Source of the DNA: Triatoma infestans
Lineage: Eukaryota > Arthropoda > Insecta > Hemiptera > Reduviidae
DNA length: 64,000 nt
Assembly: GCA_011037195.1 (NCBI GenBank)
Contig: JAAEAF010003359.1
Span: forward strand, 1-64,000
Direction: 5' to 3'
The position numbers and the translations under genes were made by a program. The first letter of the stretch is position 1; each line of letters opens with the position of its first letter. This document shows positions 22,736 to 34,972 of this stretch, one piece after another. Below the pieces are notes generated by a model that was not told the DNA's origin, ran no database searches, and worked only from the letters and a program-made list of their open reading frames with translations.

Positions 22736-24625
22736 TAGCGAACAATTGCCGTATTCTTAATACCAACGGAGTTTGTCTCTGTAATTCATTAATAAATGCG
22801 TAACTTGAATTGTAAAAATTTCATTTGCAATATGGCAAATTGTTGGGCCTGGTTATTAGAGCTGTAATGTTATTTGTGAGATGTGTTGTATGTGTGTAAG
22901 CTGTGTGTATGTAGCACGAGCGATTTTGAAAGGGCTTATGTGTGATTATGTTTAGAAGGGAGAAGTATTAAGAAATAAGTAAGAAGTCACCACTGTTTTA
23001 AAATAATTATTCCTAGTGTGTCTGTTGTGTGTGTGTGTGTGTGTGTGTGTCTAAATGAATTTAAATACTTCACAATAATAAGCTTATAAATATATAGAAA
23101 CTCTCTTGGAATTAAATATTTAGCTAGATTCATTTTAACTCAAATGTTCACGTAACGCTTATTAACTGGCATTGATGTTCTCTCTCGAATGAATACTGGT
23201 TGAATGCTTTGAGACGACTAATCAAATAATGCTTCTTTTCTAGAAGGGGTTCTCTTACAAAACAGCCGGCCAAGTAGTATCTCTGTATTCATTTTCTTCA
23301 ATAATCTCTGCATTATAATAGACAAGCAATGAACCATGACTGCCCTATTTGAGCCATCTTGTTATCTCAGAAACTGATAAACAAAGGAGAGTTAATTTTT
23401 ATTTAAACTAAATTCTTTCGTTAGAAATTATTTGGATTGAGGTCTTCGATAAATTAGAAAAAAAAAAAACCTTTTTACTAAACGTTACGACAGTGGCGCA
23501 TTCTGACATCCGGAACTACGTCTTTATTAACTATCTTTTACAATTATCACAATTTTTCTCAAAATGGCTCCATCTTATTTTCTTTTTTCTCATTTCATAC
23601 TAATTATCACTTCCATTTATTTGTTTTCATGAAAATGATTAAGAGTGTTCTGGGATAACTTCAAGTTAAACTTTTTCATTTAATGCATTGTTTCAATTCT
23701 TGTTCCGAGTTTGAAGAAAATCTATAACAAGAATATACTAGACTTTATTCGAGAACGAGTGATTTTTTCGAGACGAGAAAACGACTCGCAACGGATTTCT
23801 GGAAATTTGGAATCTCGCTATACATAAATGTAAATTTATTTCAGAGGGCCTGGGTAATCTGAGATGTTAGCCTTATCTTTTAATCGCCATTTTGATGAAC
23901 AATTTTCATCAACGATTGGTCCAGCTGCAGAGCTAGTTGTCATAAAAATGTTTTTAATTTAGCATGTACTAACATTTGAAACAATAAAAGTAAAAACTAT
24001 ATAGAACTTTTATAAAAGGAAGTTTAGCACAATAAAGAAAATAAAGGAAGGTAAAATTTAATAATAAAGAAAACATGTTAGCTGGAATGGAACTGTTTTC
24101 TATTAAGTAATGTAGGTTAAAATGGACAAAAAGTTTATATGAGATAGATGTATGTGAGTTGGGAGTATATTTGGGGATGAGTCAGAAGGTGGGAGTCAGC
24201 CACCCCCACTCCCCCTAGTGCGATTGTTGTAAGCATCGAGGAAAATCTCTTAATAACGTTGTAGGCGGAATGGGTGCAGTTGCTAGTAATAGATGTATTT
24301 CTACAGACTTACACACAGATAGAGAACATAATAGGTGACAAAAACTGTTACCATGTTCTTACACTTCTAAACAGGCAGTGTCATATTTCTAGGAAGGGGT
24401 TGTACAGTAGAAGAACTTGTGATGGCCCCTACTATACACTAATATGGTACAATGTAGTCTTACTGATTATTGTCTCATTTACCCACTATATCTTGTGTCT
24501 TATACATTTTCCCCACTTCCGTCTTCAATCTTAGTTTTAAAATACTTTTACATTGGAAACTTCCAACTAGAAGTCATTAAGTCAATAATCTTATGAATTA
24601 TTAATTTCTTTTTGATGTTTTTATT
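22736..24625. other. no gene seen
   Basis: (GT)n at 23028-23051; 23570-23800 contains ATTCGAGAACGAGTG-like pieces that resemble the interior of the hairpin-ended family. No open frame of note. Confidence 0.45.
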
Positions 24626-25462
24626 ACTTTCTCTTACTCCTAGTAAGAGGAAGTATTGTAATCGTGTCAAATTTTCGATATCGAGTTTTTGGAAATATCC
24701 GTTTTTAGTCCCCTCAGTCCAAAAAAATGGTTTTCAAAAAATGGTATTTTGTGTGTGTGTGTGTGTGTGGTGTGAGTCGTATTTATGTATGTGAACAGCA
24801 TCTCACAAACGAAAAATCGTAGACAGTTCAAACATGATATTCCGTTTACGTATCACCATGGGATCCGGCAGTAGGTCATCTGTCAAAATTCATCAACTTT
24901 TATTTAAAACATTTCTCTGGTAAAATTCAATTAAGGCACTATTGGGGGAGGGTGGGGTTAGGTTTTCCTCTTAAGTGTCATTTCAGTTTACTATACAGCT
25001 CTGTCATCTAAATAATATTAATTAGAATTAAATGTGTTGTTGAAATTCCGAGTTCGAAAAAAATCGGATGCCCGGAAGTGAGTTTTTACTAAGATGTATT
25101 TTTCACTTTCTGGTATTTCTCGAAAACCGCTCCAACGATTTTCTTTAAACAAGGAATATGTACTATACATATAAAGAGCTATAACTTTTAAGGGAGCTTT
25201 TAGTGGAAGAGTGGGGTTATGTTTTTCTCAAAAGTGCTACCATAGTTGATTATACATACAATCCTACCATCCAAACCAATAAATAGACGTCCAAAATTCC
25301 GAGTTTCAAGGAAATTAGTTTACCGGAAGTGCGCTTTGCTGAACATTTTTTTCAGTTTTCTACGAATTTTATTAAATTTGGTACACTAACTATAAAATTT
25401 ATCAATTCAGTTTTGAAAACTGGATTTAAGAGAAAGTTGTGTGTGTGTTTTACACCAGATTT
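24626..25462 (+). repeat. hairpin-ended (GT)n repeat, longest copy
   Basis: Begins with ACTTTCTCTTACTCCTAGTA AGAGGAAG (hairpin A), then ATTTTCGATATCGAG, CCGTTTTTAGTCCCCTCAGT, a (GT)n core at 24751-24770, ACGAAAAATCGTAGACAG and a worn interior, ending in GAGAAAGTTGTGTGTGTGTT TTACACCAGATTTT (hairpin B). No protein is encoded. Ends that are single hairpins and a microsatellite core recall Helitron-derived DINE-1-like repeats, but no TC/CTRR ends were shown. Confidence 0.75.
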
Positions 25463-27082
25463 TTTTTTTTTTTTATGCAGTTGTGTTGTTTAATATCACC
25501 ACGTACATAAAGCCACAATTGTACCTCTACCGTTTCACCGTCTCCTTTCTTCCCTTGCGCTATAGTGAATAGGATTAGAGACCTACCTAGATTATGTTGA
25601 AAGGCCGCTCCTCATTCAAGTTCCCAAGATGAACAGTCCATTCAGTACAAACAATAATCCGCCCCAACGTGTAATCCTGATCTGCTTGCTAATGACCCTA
25701 CCGAGACCAGCTTTTCTGTGTAGAATTTATTGGCTATTGATCCCACTACAGTGTGCTATTAACCCTTGAAACTATTGAAAATTAGGATTTAGGGGAAGTT
25801 CTGGCAGACCTCCACAAGGTCCGGATTTCGCACAATCAGTTTTCTTTCTGTTTGATCCTCTCATGGTGTCACTAGGAGGTAACAAGTTGCATAGCATCGA
25901 AGCCCCAAATTTGGAAAACTGTCTCACATTGAAAGATTAGGAACTTTTTCTTGCAGGAATTAAAAAAAAAAAACTAGTAGAGAAATGGGACAAGTTTAAT
26001 GGTATGATTCTGTCGACTTTCTCTTCCTAGGAGATTTTACAGCTTCCTAGATGATGCTAGCTAGAGAACACTGCCTGGAGCCCGGCAGTATGATGAGAAG
26101 GCTCCGGGGGGTACAATATTCAGGTCACAGTGCACATCCCCTTAGAAAAAAAATTGTCGAAAATAACTTATTTGATATATTGCTTAAAAATTTAACCATT
26201 TCTTGCTTGTCTCCCAATTTATTTAATTGTTGCATTGTTGAAAAAAAAAAAAGGCATTGTAATGTAAAACCAATCAACAGGAGAATAAAGTATAAAATCT
26301 CTTATTAGCCATAAAAGGACTCCAATGTATATACAGGTGCCATTTTATTCACAATCAAATAAAGTAACTATTATTTTGTCACATTGGATTTGTGAAACTA
26401 GTTCTATATAATTTAATATTGAAAAGTTTAAATGATGAGCTAGATTTATTTGTTTATACGGGGAATTATTCTCTAACGTATTCCAGGAATTAGTAATTGA
26501 GTTTGAATTCGTGCAAATAAATTAAATTGATGTTTATGATCCTACGCAAGAGTATAACAACGGTAGGAAGGGTGATAATCAATGTTAGTTGTGTTTCAAA
26601 CAACACAACTAATAACACTCACTTTATAAACATCTGTCTACAATGGTTTTATTATATTGATCTCATTATATTTGTGTTCATATATTTGTTTGTCACATTA
26701 TATTTTCAGTTTATTTATTAGATATTCATTTTATTGCACCCTATGCTAATTAGTGAACAATGGCGATTTAGCAGTTGAACCATACTTCTATATGTTTACC
26801 TAATCTTCACCATTATGAGATGAGCACACTCACTACTTTCTATAACGTCATTCTAATAAAATGTATCACCTAGTGAGAGATAAGAGAACTAAATATTAAA
26901 TAGCAAAATTCCCATATTTATAAACAAATTTATCGTTAGGATTTATGAGAATTATTGCAGCCAGAGAAAATCCTAAGTGTTTCTTATCAGATTTATTATT
27001 TGAAATAAATGGTAGCTATAGTTAATAGCTGTTATGAATCTAAATAATTGAGATAATATTTTTTCATATTATTTTCTTAAAA
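25463..27082. other. no gene; one SINE tail
   Basis: Apart from the type B tail at 26025-26130, AT-rich sequence with T and A runs. Confidence 0.5.
26025..26130 (+). mobile_element. type B SINE tail fragment
   Basis: TCCTAGGAGATTTTACAGC, GCCCGGCAGTATGATGAG and AAGGCTCCGGGGGGTACAAT follow the type B tail; the tRNA-like head is missing. Confidence 0.6.
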
Positions 27083-27144
27083 GAAATCTGGTGTGAAACG
27101 ATCACACTACTTTCTCTTATAGCTGTTAATTAATACAATTATAT

Positions 27145-29262
27145 AGCATTTTCCAGTCAAATTAAACTTATCCATTCAAATTAAACCTTTTTACGTATAT
27201 TATATTAAACCTTTTTCCATTTAAATTAAACCTTTTTCATTTAAATTAAACCTTTTTCATTTAAATTAAATCTTTTTCAATTATTTAAATTAAACCTTTA
27301 TCCATTTAAATTAGCTTTATCCATTCAAATTAAACCTTTTTACGTATATTATATTAAACCTTTTTCCATTTAAATTAAACCTTTTTCATTTAAATTAAAC
27401 CTTTTTCATTTAAATTAAACTTTTTTTCCATTTAAATTAAATCTTTTTTTCCATTTAAATTAAATCTTTTTCAATTATTTAAATTAAACCTTTATCCATT
27501 TAAATTAAACCTTTCTCTATTTAAATGAAACTTTTTTCCATTTAAATTAAATCTTTTTCAATTATTTAAATTAAACCTTTATCCATTTAAATTAAACATT
27601 TTTCCATTCATTTAAATTAAACCTTTTTCCATTTAGACTGAATTTTTTTTTCAATCAAACTAGTTCCTATTTCTGAACAATTTTTCTCCCGCTAAAAGTC
27701 TTTTTTGAACCAAATTATTACTTATTGTGAATAATTTTAACACTTTCCCACCAATATAAAAATTTTTTGGTCCCAAATATTTACTAATTTTGAACACTTT
27801 GAAACACAATTGAGTATAATAAAACCTCTTTGAACCAGCCCGGTCACCTTTTTCACGTCATTTTGAAAATTTTTAACCATATTTTAATTTAAAGTAATTT
27901 GTTTCTAAACCAATCTGTAACATCATTTTGAACCACTTTGAACACTTATTTTTGAACCGATTGATTTGCCTTCCATTATTTCATTTTGAAAGTTAAGAAT
28001 CATTTTTTAGACAAATTTATCCTTTCAAAGAAGAATCAACAGGACTTCAATTATGTTCAAAATGTTAAAAATGAAGTTATAAATTGGTTCAGAAAAGAAT
28101 AAATTTATCTGAGAAGTGGCTCTCAATGTTGTTCAAAATGAAGTATAAGAGACAATAAATCGGTTCAAAGAAGGATCAGTGTATTGGAATCAGATGTCTT
28201 GAATAGGGAGTAGAAGTGAAGAATAGGTGGATGTTAGTTAGAGAGTTGTTACTCGAAATACGAACTACTGAATTTAAGAAAATAGACTATATTTTAACAA
28301 TAATTTAAAGTGTTTGAAATAATAACTACAATTAATTTAAAGTGATTGAAGTAGTAACTAAGATTCACAACTGTAAATGATTATGAATAATAATAGTTAT
28401 ATGTTTAAACCTTGAATAGGGACGCGCTCGCGATGTGTGAAACTTAACTGCTTGAATTGACATGAACTGATGTCTGAACGTTGAATACTGATTTGATACT
28501 GATGTAGGCTGGTATAATACTGATGCCCTCTTCCAGTGGGGCGACGTTTATATTGGTATCACTCACACATTGACAGGTGTGTAAGTACTAGCCACATAAG
28601 ACATCTCTTGCTGTATGTTGATCTTAGTTAGGTCGGTGACCAGGGTGGCGACAGAGGTGGCCAGTCGGTGATTATCAAAGACTGTTTGTTGGTAGATGGT
28701 GGCCAGGTGGCCTTTTGAGTGTTCGTTGACCCTTGTATGAAGGGAATACCGGCCAGGTGGCTTCTGTACACTGGCCGTATAATGACCCCTGTTTGAAAGG
28801 GTTTTGTTTGCCGCGGTTCTTGACCTGAAGATAGCGGCTGGCTGGAACCACTAGTTATAATTTTTAGATTTCTAATTTAAAAATTATATCTTTTCTTCTT
28901 GCTATCACATTACATCAGTAAGACCTGAATATTGTTCAAAGTGTTAAAAATGAAGTCATAAATTGGTTAAAAAAAAAATAAATTTGTCTAAAATGTGGTT
29001 CTTCATGTTCAAAATGTGGTAATAGAAGGCAATAAATCGGTTCAAAGAAGGTGATCAGTAGGTGTTCAAAATTACGAAATATTTGTGGCAAAAAATGTTT
29101 ATTTTGGTGGGGAAAGTGTTCAAATTATTCACAGTACGTAACAATTTGATTCAAAAGAGTTTTTTTTTTGTGGAAGAAATTTGTTCAGAAATAGGAAATA
29201 CTTTGGTTAAAAAAAGGTTTAATTGAATGGAAATTTGACTGGTAAAATGCTATTTCTAAAAC
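27145..29262. mobile_element. foldback-type transposon with long inverted ends
   Basis: Ends TAGCATTTTCCAGTCAAAT (left) and ATTTGACTGGTAAAATGCTA (right) are inverted. The match continues inward: left 27655-27830 with right 29050-29230 (TTCTGAACAAATTT, ACTTTCCCCACC, TTTTTGAACC blocks). Sub-repeats with GGTTCAAAGAAGG and its complement recur inside, in both directions (28040-28190 and 28925-29070 are direct). The centre (28400-28870) is GC-richer with GGTGGCCAGGTGGCC repeats and no open frame. Likely a non-autonomous foldback element. Confidence 0.72.
27150..27655 (+). repeat. minisatellite of an 18-22 bp unit in the left arm of the foldback element
   Basis: Unit about CATTTAAATTAAACCTTTTT, some 24 repeats. 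A block of about 130-150 bases containing TTTACGTATATTATATTAAA is itself repeated (27171 and 27316), so the array grew in two steps. Confidence 0.85.
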
Positions 29263-29332
29263 GACATATTTTTTTTAAACTTCAAAATTTATACATTTGT
29301 CTTAACATAAATATAGAGACGAAGAGGGGTCG

Positions 29333-29520
29333 GGTGTTGGTGTGGTGGTTATGAGCATGGACTTGTAAGTGGGGGGACCCCAGTTCGAGTCCCGCTTATA
29401 ACTGCTAAATTTTATATTGGTATAAAAAATGTTTAAGTAAAGTAGGTGCTTCCGTCCCCGTCCACGACACCTAATTTGGTAGTTGGACGTTAAGCCCGCC
29501 TGAAAAAAATTAAAAAAATA
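29333..29520 (+). mobile_element. tRNA-derived SINE (type A), full-length
   Basis: Head GTGTGGTGGTTATGAGCATGG serves as A box region, AGTTCGAGTCCC as B box, then ACTGCTAAATTTTATATTGG, AGGTGCTTCCGTCCCCGTCC and GGTAGTTGGACGTTAAGCCC, ending in an A-rich tail. It is an unsplit copy matching the split one at 4943-6520. Confidence 0.85.
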
Positions 29521-30929
29521 GAGACGGAGCGGAAAAGCATCAACCTAGATAGGTGATAGAAGTATTTACATTGTAGTCTACCAGGGAGCGCCAATAACAT
29601 TAAACCAATCTTATGTAATATTTGAAATTTAACGCCAAAAATTCCGCGAACTTTCTAAATTCAATTTTTTGGAAATATATAGGTTGTGTACTTAATATGC
29701 CACATATAAATAAAATCGTTTTAGTCGTTTACAACCAATCACCTGCCTTGATGTGGTATATTACTAGAAAGCTAAACGCTACAGTAAAACTCCCAAAAAA
29801 TCAATTTGCCCGGGAAAATACTTCCAATAGATAGTATAAGAGAAAAAAAAATCGTTGGAGCCGTTTTTGAGAAAATCGCCAAAAAATAAACATTCAGTAA
29901 GGTCTCTGTTCACGGTTGACCCGAAACCTTCCTTTCACTTGCGATATTAATACTAAAACGGAATATCCAGTTTGAGCTTCGTGCTATTTTTTTTTTTTTC
30001 TGGTACTTCGTCGTAACATGTATTTCCGGTGAAAACTCAATTTCAGAAATTCGACACCAATCGCAACACTTCCTCTTATCAGGGAGTAAGAGAATGAAAT
30101 GCTACTTTTACACTCGCGTGGCAACCGAACGATGTCATTTCCTTTTATCACTCTCGCTTTAAAACGACTTTACTGTCGCGTTAAATATTACATTTTTTTT
30201 TCCAAACAATATTAATAATTTTTTAAAAAAGGATATAAAAACGGATGAGAATCTAAGATAACTATGAATAGGATGTTATCCATTGAACAAGGAAAGGTTA
30301 CTTTCAATAAAAGTTGTAGAACATTAGATAAAAGTTAAACAAAATTATATTATGTTTTCCTGATATTTAATTTATTGTTAAATTGATTTTAAAATGTTGA
30401 AACAATTAATTTAAGAACTTCTAATTTAATCTTAATGTTATCAACAATATTTTAGCAATTTCATTTAAACCTTAAAATAAATTTAACTGTCATTACTTTT
30501 AATCTGTAGAGATTAAAAGTACAACTGTATAACCATTGTATTTTAGTGGAATAATTATCACATTAATCAACTTTTATAGAATTTGTTTTTGTTTATATTA
30601 TGGGCCAAGTGATAATAGGTTATTACTTATAATGCCTAGTCATTTAAGATTAATGACTAAAACGCTGTGTAATAAACAGTGATTAATGTATTATAATGAC
30701 CTACCATAATGAATAGTGCATACCCTTTTGTGAAATTTGATTTAAACAAAGAAAAAATAAAAAACACTTTTTATTTTCTCTAATGTAAATTCTTATTTCT
30801 GATTCTTATATCTTAATTTCAATTTAGAAATTGAATTTTTTTCACCATATATATTTCGATCTCTCGGAGAATGACAAAATGTTTTTACCGAATGGCCTTG
30901 TGTATAATATGTAAAGTACATCTCTCCTT

Positions 30930-31322
30930 TTCTCTTTCTCATTTTGTGTGTGTGTATGTGTGTGTGTTTAACGAAAAATCGCAGGATTCTCATACTCGTA
31001 ATTCCTTTTAGATCCGATTAGAAGATTTCTTTCAAAATCTATCAACCGAAAGTGCGACATTCAATGTGAAAGGTTTTGCCTTTATCTAATCGCAATTTTC
31101 TAAGTAAACTCTCTCTAAGGTTTCTTCAAATTTAAGCTAGTTAAGCTTTCTTTGAAAGTTCTATTTCAATACAGTCTAAGTTAATATCAAAGTCCTTAAA
31201 ATTTCAAGTTTGAGAAAAACGATTTATGGTAGTGCCGACATTTTCCAAAAATTAGGATTCTAAGTTCTTGTTTAACAATTGCATTGAGAGAAAAAACCAT
31301 GTGAGAGTTTCACATCAGTTTT
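30930..31322 (+). repeat. hairpin-ended (GT)n repeat, 3' two-thirds
   Basis: Worn (GT)n at 30945-30968, AACGAAAAATCGCAGG, and the hairpin B end CATGTGAGAGTTTCACATC. Here the loop arms carry paired changes (CATGTGA against TCACATC), so the hairpin is kept. Confidence 0.6.
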
Positions 31323-33384
31323 TTCGTTAACAGTGATGCGAACATTCAAGGATTCAATCTTTGAAGGCCTTTAGAGGCTCCTGAGAAAGGGGCGGAGCCA
31401 ATGTATTCAAAGATTACATGTGGAATGGAGGAAAGCCCACTGCTCGTGTTGTTCAATTTTAATCTGTGGAATGAACATAAAAAGGCATTTTTTTTTTTTT
31501 TTTGAGGAATTTGCAGAGAGTGGGTCAGCAGAGTTTAGAATGCAAAGATTTAATTGGAAATAAAATATTCCACATCAGGGGGAATGCAAATATGTTCATA
31601 CTGTTATGAAAGGAAAGGAGATTGTTGAAGTAGGTAGATAATAGAATAGCATGTCAAGTGTGAAAGTATTTATTAGAATGGGAGTATTTATTCGCGTGAT
31701 TGAGTAAAGTCCTTGTTTAGTAGATTTTAGTTAAATGTGTGAAAGTATTTATTAGTGTATTTAAATTTAAGGCAAACAAGATGTCTGGAATGTGAGTACA
31801 GACAGACACCCGCTGGTTGTAGGTGATAGGAGCGGGGTAGATTTCAGCTTAGGATGGCGTGATGATAGAATTGCTACCATCGCAAATCTTACTCAATTTT
31901 TATATTAGTTTTTTCTTATAAATGAGAGTGGATGTGAGTGCGTAATGCATTGGCTAGGTATTCAGAATATTAATATCATATTAATATTCATAACACTTAA
32001 CATGGAACAACCTAATAAGTGGGGGAAAACTCCAATTTGTTGTAAAAATTCCAGTTTTCATGTTTATTATTTATTCATTCATTAGAACAAATTTTTTTCT
32101 TTTTACAAACATCCCTAAATACAAAAAGGCGTTGAGAGATCCTTAAATTTAAATTCATCAGCATTATCAGACTGATATTTTTTATCAGAGATTTCTTAAA
32201 TAAGTTTCTAAGCAAATTTAACACTTAAATTTCGCTCCGAACGAACTATGGAGCCACAAGCAACAAGGGGTTCTATTTTAATTTTTATTCTACCTTTTGT
32301 TTTTCTACAATTCCGAAAGTGGATACATAACTTTAAATACATACTTAAAATTCCTCCGAACCAAGGAAAAGTAATTAATAATTCTATTTACATTCTGTTC
32401 TACTTTGAAACACTTGAAAATGAAAGTCCAAAAAGTATAAAGTTTCAAAAGTAACACAAGAAAATGAAACTGGTAAGTAAAAGTTTTAGTTGGAAAATTA
32501 ATAAGAAAAAAAGGAGTGTGCGTGTGTATGAGTGGGATGAATGCTTCAATTTACCACAATTTTAATCAACCATTTAAACCAATGTTCATTATATACACTG
32601 CAGCTAATAAGTATGTCATTAATTTAAAAATAAGAAAATAATCGACGTGGAACCGTTCAAATTTTATTGTTTATTTAGAGAAGAATATATTTGTATAAAA
32701 TATACCAGCGGAACACAAAACTATTTATTGCTAAACTTTTTTAAAGATTTGTTCGTAACTGTGGTTGTTATTGGTGCCCGGTGTCTTAATAAGTGTTCTG
32801 GCGACATCCGACAGTGATCTCTCGTTGAAATTCCCATCAAAAAACAATGAGCTTTTGGGTGGAGAAAATCTAAGGCCACCATTGATAGATTGGAGACCTC
32901 CACTAAGTACCCGCTAATCCCGCCTCTATTTTTAAAACTTTCTTTTTAGAATACAGTACTTTCTGTTACAGTCGTAAGAGTTATGTACTTTTATGAGATT
33001 GCCAAAATTAAGTTTTTAATATTGACGTTATCATTGGTACACGAAGAAATCCTGTCTGAATGTAAACAGTATAAATCAAAAATTAAAAAATAGAATGAAT
33101 ATTTCGAATTTGATATTGTAATATATCTAATGCTTGTCAGGAATGATAAAGTAGATCAATAAACATGAAATAACAAAATAAGATATTTTACATTCTTTCC
33201 AGCAGATAAACAAAAGAAAAAACATCATAAAACAACCATTACTCAACTCGAAGTGCATAATAATCATAACTTCCTCTTATAAACCTTCCTGCTTCCTTTT
33301 TCCCGCCCAGCCTGCCCCCATCACTCCAGTGTAATGCATCATAATATTTACGACTAGAATATTTAATTAGGAAATGCCAAAAGA
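31323..33384. other. no gene seen
   Basis: A GC-richer 31340-31450 patch and a T run at 31490; short open frames only. Confidence 0.5.
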
Positions 33385-33535
33385 CCTAATATGTAAGTTT
33401 CATCTCAAAATGGATGAACCAAAGGTAGCGCTTTATCTAAGGGTTTTTTTTTTTAAGTATATCGCGATTTTCTCGAAAATACCCGCAATGAATGCTATAT
33501 GTATACAGTATATATATTGGGGTTATGTTTTCCAC

Positions 33536-34665
33536 AGAAAAAGGATTAGCTCGGTGGTAGCCTGTGCTAGCCACACACGCGGTGGCCCCGGGTTCAAATT
33601 CAGGAGTGCTTTTCCTAGGAGCCTCTACATTGCAAGGTGCGTGTCCAGTCTGACTGCTCTGCAGTATTCCCTTCTTCGAAGGGATTAAGACAAGGGATGC
33701 CTTAGTATACCTACTCTTCAACCTGGCCCTTATTAAAGTAACAAAGCAGCGGGCACAATATTTTCTAGATCAGTTCAGGAGCTTGGTTGTGCTGACGACC
33801 TGGATATTATGGCGCGATCCTTCGCAGCTCTCGAGAAGGCCTTTGTAGATCCGCAAACAGCGGCATCAGTCATAAATGAAGAGAAGACTAAGTATATGTA
33901 TACTGGAGGGGCAGTGACAGTTCAAGACTAGAGCGTCTCAATCGGCTCATGTACATTTGAAAGGATAATGGAGTTTTCCTACCTGGAATCCCAGGTGACG
34001 TCTTCTAATGACACATCTACAGAAATTCGGCCGAGAATTGCAGCAGCCAATAGATGTTATTTCGGTCTACTGAAATCCAAGAAGCAAAACGCTAATCCGC
34101 CCAGTCCTTACTTATGCCATGTCAAACAAAGATGAGAAGGACTTACTTGTCTTCGAAAGGAAGATCCTTCGAAAAATCTTCGGTCCAGTAAGAGATGAGT
34201 TGGGCTGCGAAGCAGAAAGAATAAGGAGCTATATGAGCTGTTCGCCGAAGCAGATATAGTCTGCATCGTCAGGCTAGGAAGATTGAGCTGGGCAGGTCAC
34301 TTGGCCAGCATGGGAGATACTGAAATCGCGAGGAAGGTTTTGGAAGAAGTACTCCATTGGAATAGAAGAGTCTGTAGACCGAAGTTGAGACGGGCAGATG
34401 TTGAGGCAGCCGATGTCGGAAGCCTGCTGGGAGTCAGGAATTGGAAAGCGGCTGCACAAAATAGAGCTAAATACTGGTAGCTCATTGAGGAGGCCAGACC
34501 CACCGCGGGTTGTAGCGCCATTTAAATAGATAGATAGATAGATAGGAGCCTCTACAGTTCACTTTCCGGTGATGTGAGCAGTGATGTCTGCAGCTAGAGA
34601 GAATACTGTTCGGAGGCCGGCAGTGAACTGGGGGGGGGGGCACAATAGGCCTTTCAGTTCGCCCT
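33536..34665 (+). mobile_element. tRNA-derived SINE (type B), split by the RTE-like LINE
   Basis: Left part 33536-33629: GGATTAGCTCGGTGGTAGCC (A box) and GGGTTCAAATTC (B box), then CCTAGGAGCCTCTACA. Right part 34543-34665: TCACTTTCCGGTGATG, GGAGGCCGGCAGTGAACTG and CACAATAGG. The LINE 33630-34542 lies between. Confidence 0.82.
33630..34542 (+). mobile_element. RTE-like LINE fragment inserted in a SINE
   Basis: Broken reading frames give GIRQGM, CADDLDIMARS and INEEKTKYMYTGG (RT motifs with the YADD box changed to CADD), then IVRLGRLSWAGHLASMGDTE and RPKLRRADVEAADVGSLLGV RNWKAAAQNRAKYW, the C-terminal tail of RTE-like elements. The 3' end is a (TAGA)n run at 34523-34542. Target-site duplication of 14 bases, TAGGAGCCTCTACA, at 33616-33629 and 34543-34556. 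Confidence 0.85.
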
Positions 34666-34972
34666 GCACTATTTAATTTAAAGAATTTAATTTAAATCTA
34701 TGGTTTCCTTTAAAGTACTATTTCAATTTATTATACACGATTCTATCATCTGTATAATGATAATTTAAAAGTGACGCCAAAATTCTGAGTTTGAAGATGA
34801 TCGAATTACCGGAAATACGACTTTATTGAACAGTTCCTTTTTTTTTTAGTTTTATGCCATTTTCTTCATAAACACAGGTATGGGTTTCATTAAACTTGGG
34901 AAAGAAACTTTGTTAATGATAACTATGTACATTACAGTAAGGGAAAGTTGTGTGAACGTGTCACACCACATG

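Larger units (their letters stand above)
27083..30100 (-). repeat. hairpin-ended repeat, probably split by a foldback element and a SINE
   Basis: Hairpin B end at 27083-27120 (AAATCTGGTGTGAAACGATC) and hairpin A end at 30000-30095 (TTTCCGGTGAAAACTC, AGGGAGTAAGAGAATG) face each other in the right order. Between them lie the foldback element (27145-29262) and a type A SINE (29333-29520). The family's interior blocks (AAATTTAACGCC, AATTCCGCGAAC) are at 29620-29660. That the two ends belong to one copy is inference. Confidence 0.5.
33385..34972 (+). repeat. hairpin-ended repeat hit by the type B SINE and the RTE-like LINE
   Basis: Left part 33385-33535 (ATCGCGATTTTCTCGAAAAT, GGGGTTATGTTTTCC) continues after the SINE at about 34690 (AAGTACTATTTCAATTTATT) and ends in GGGAAAGTTGTGTGAACGTG TCACACCACA at 34972. 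This makes three insertion layers. Confidence 0.6.
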
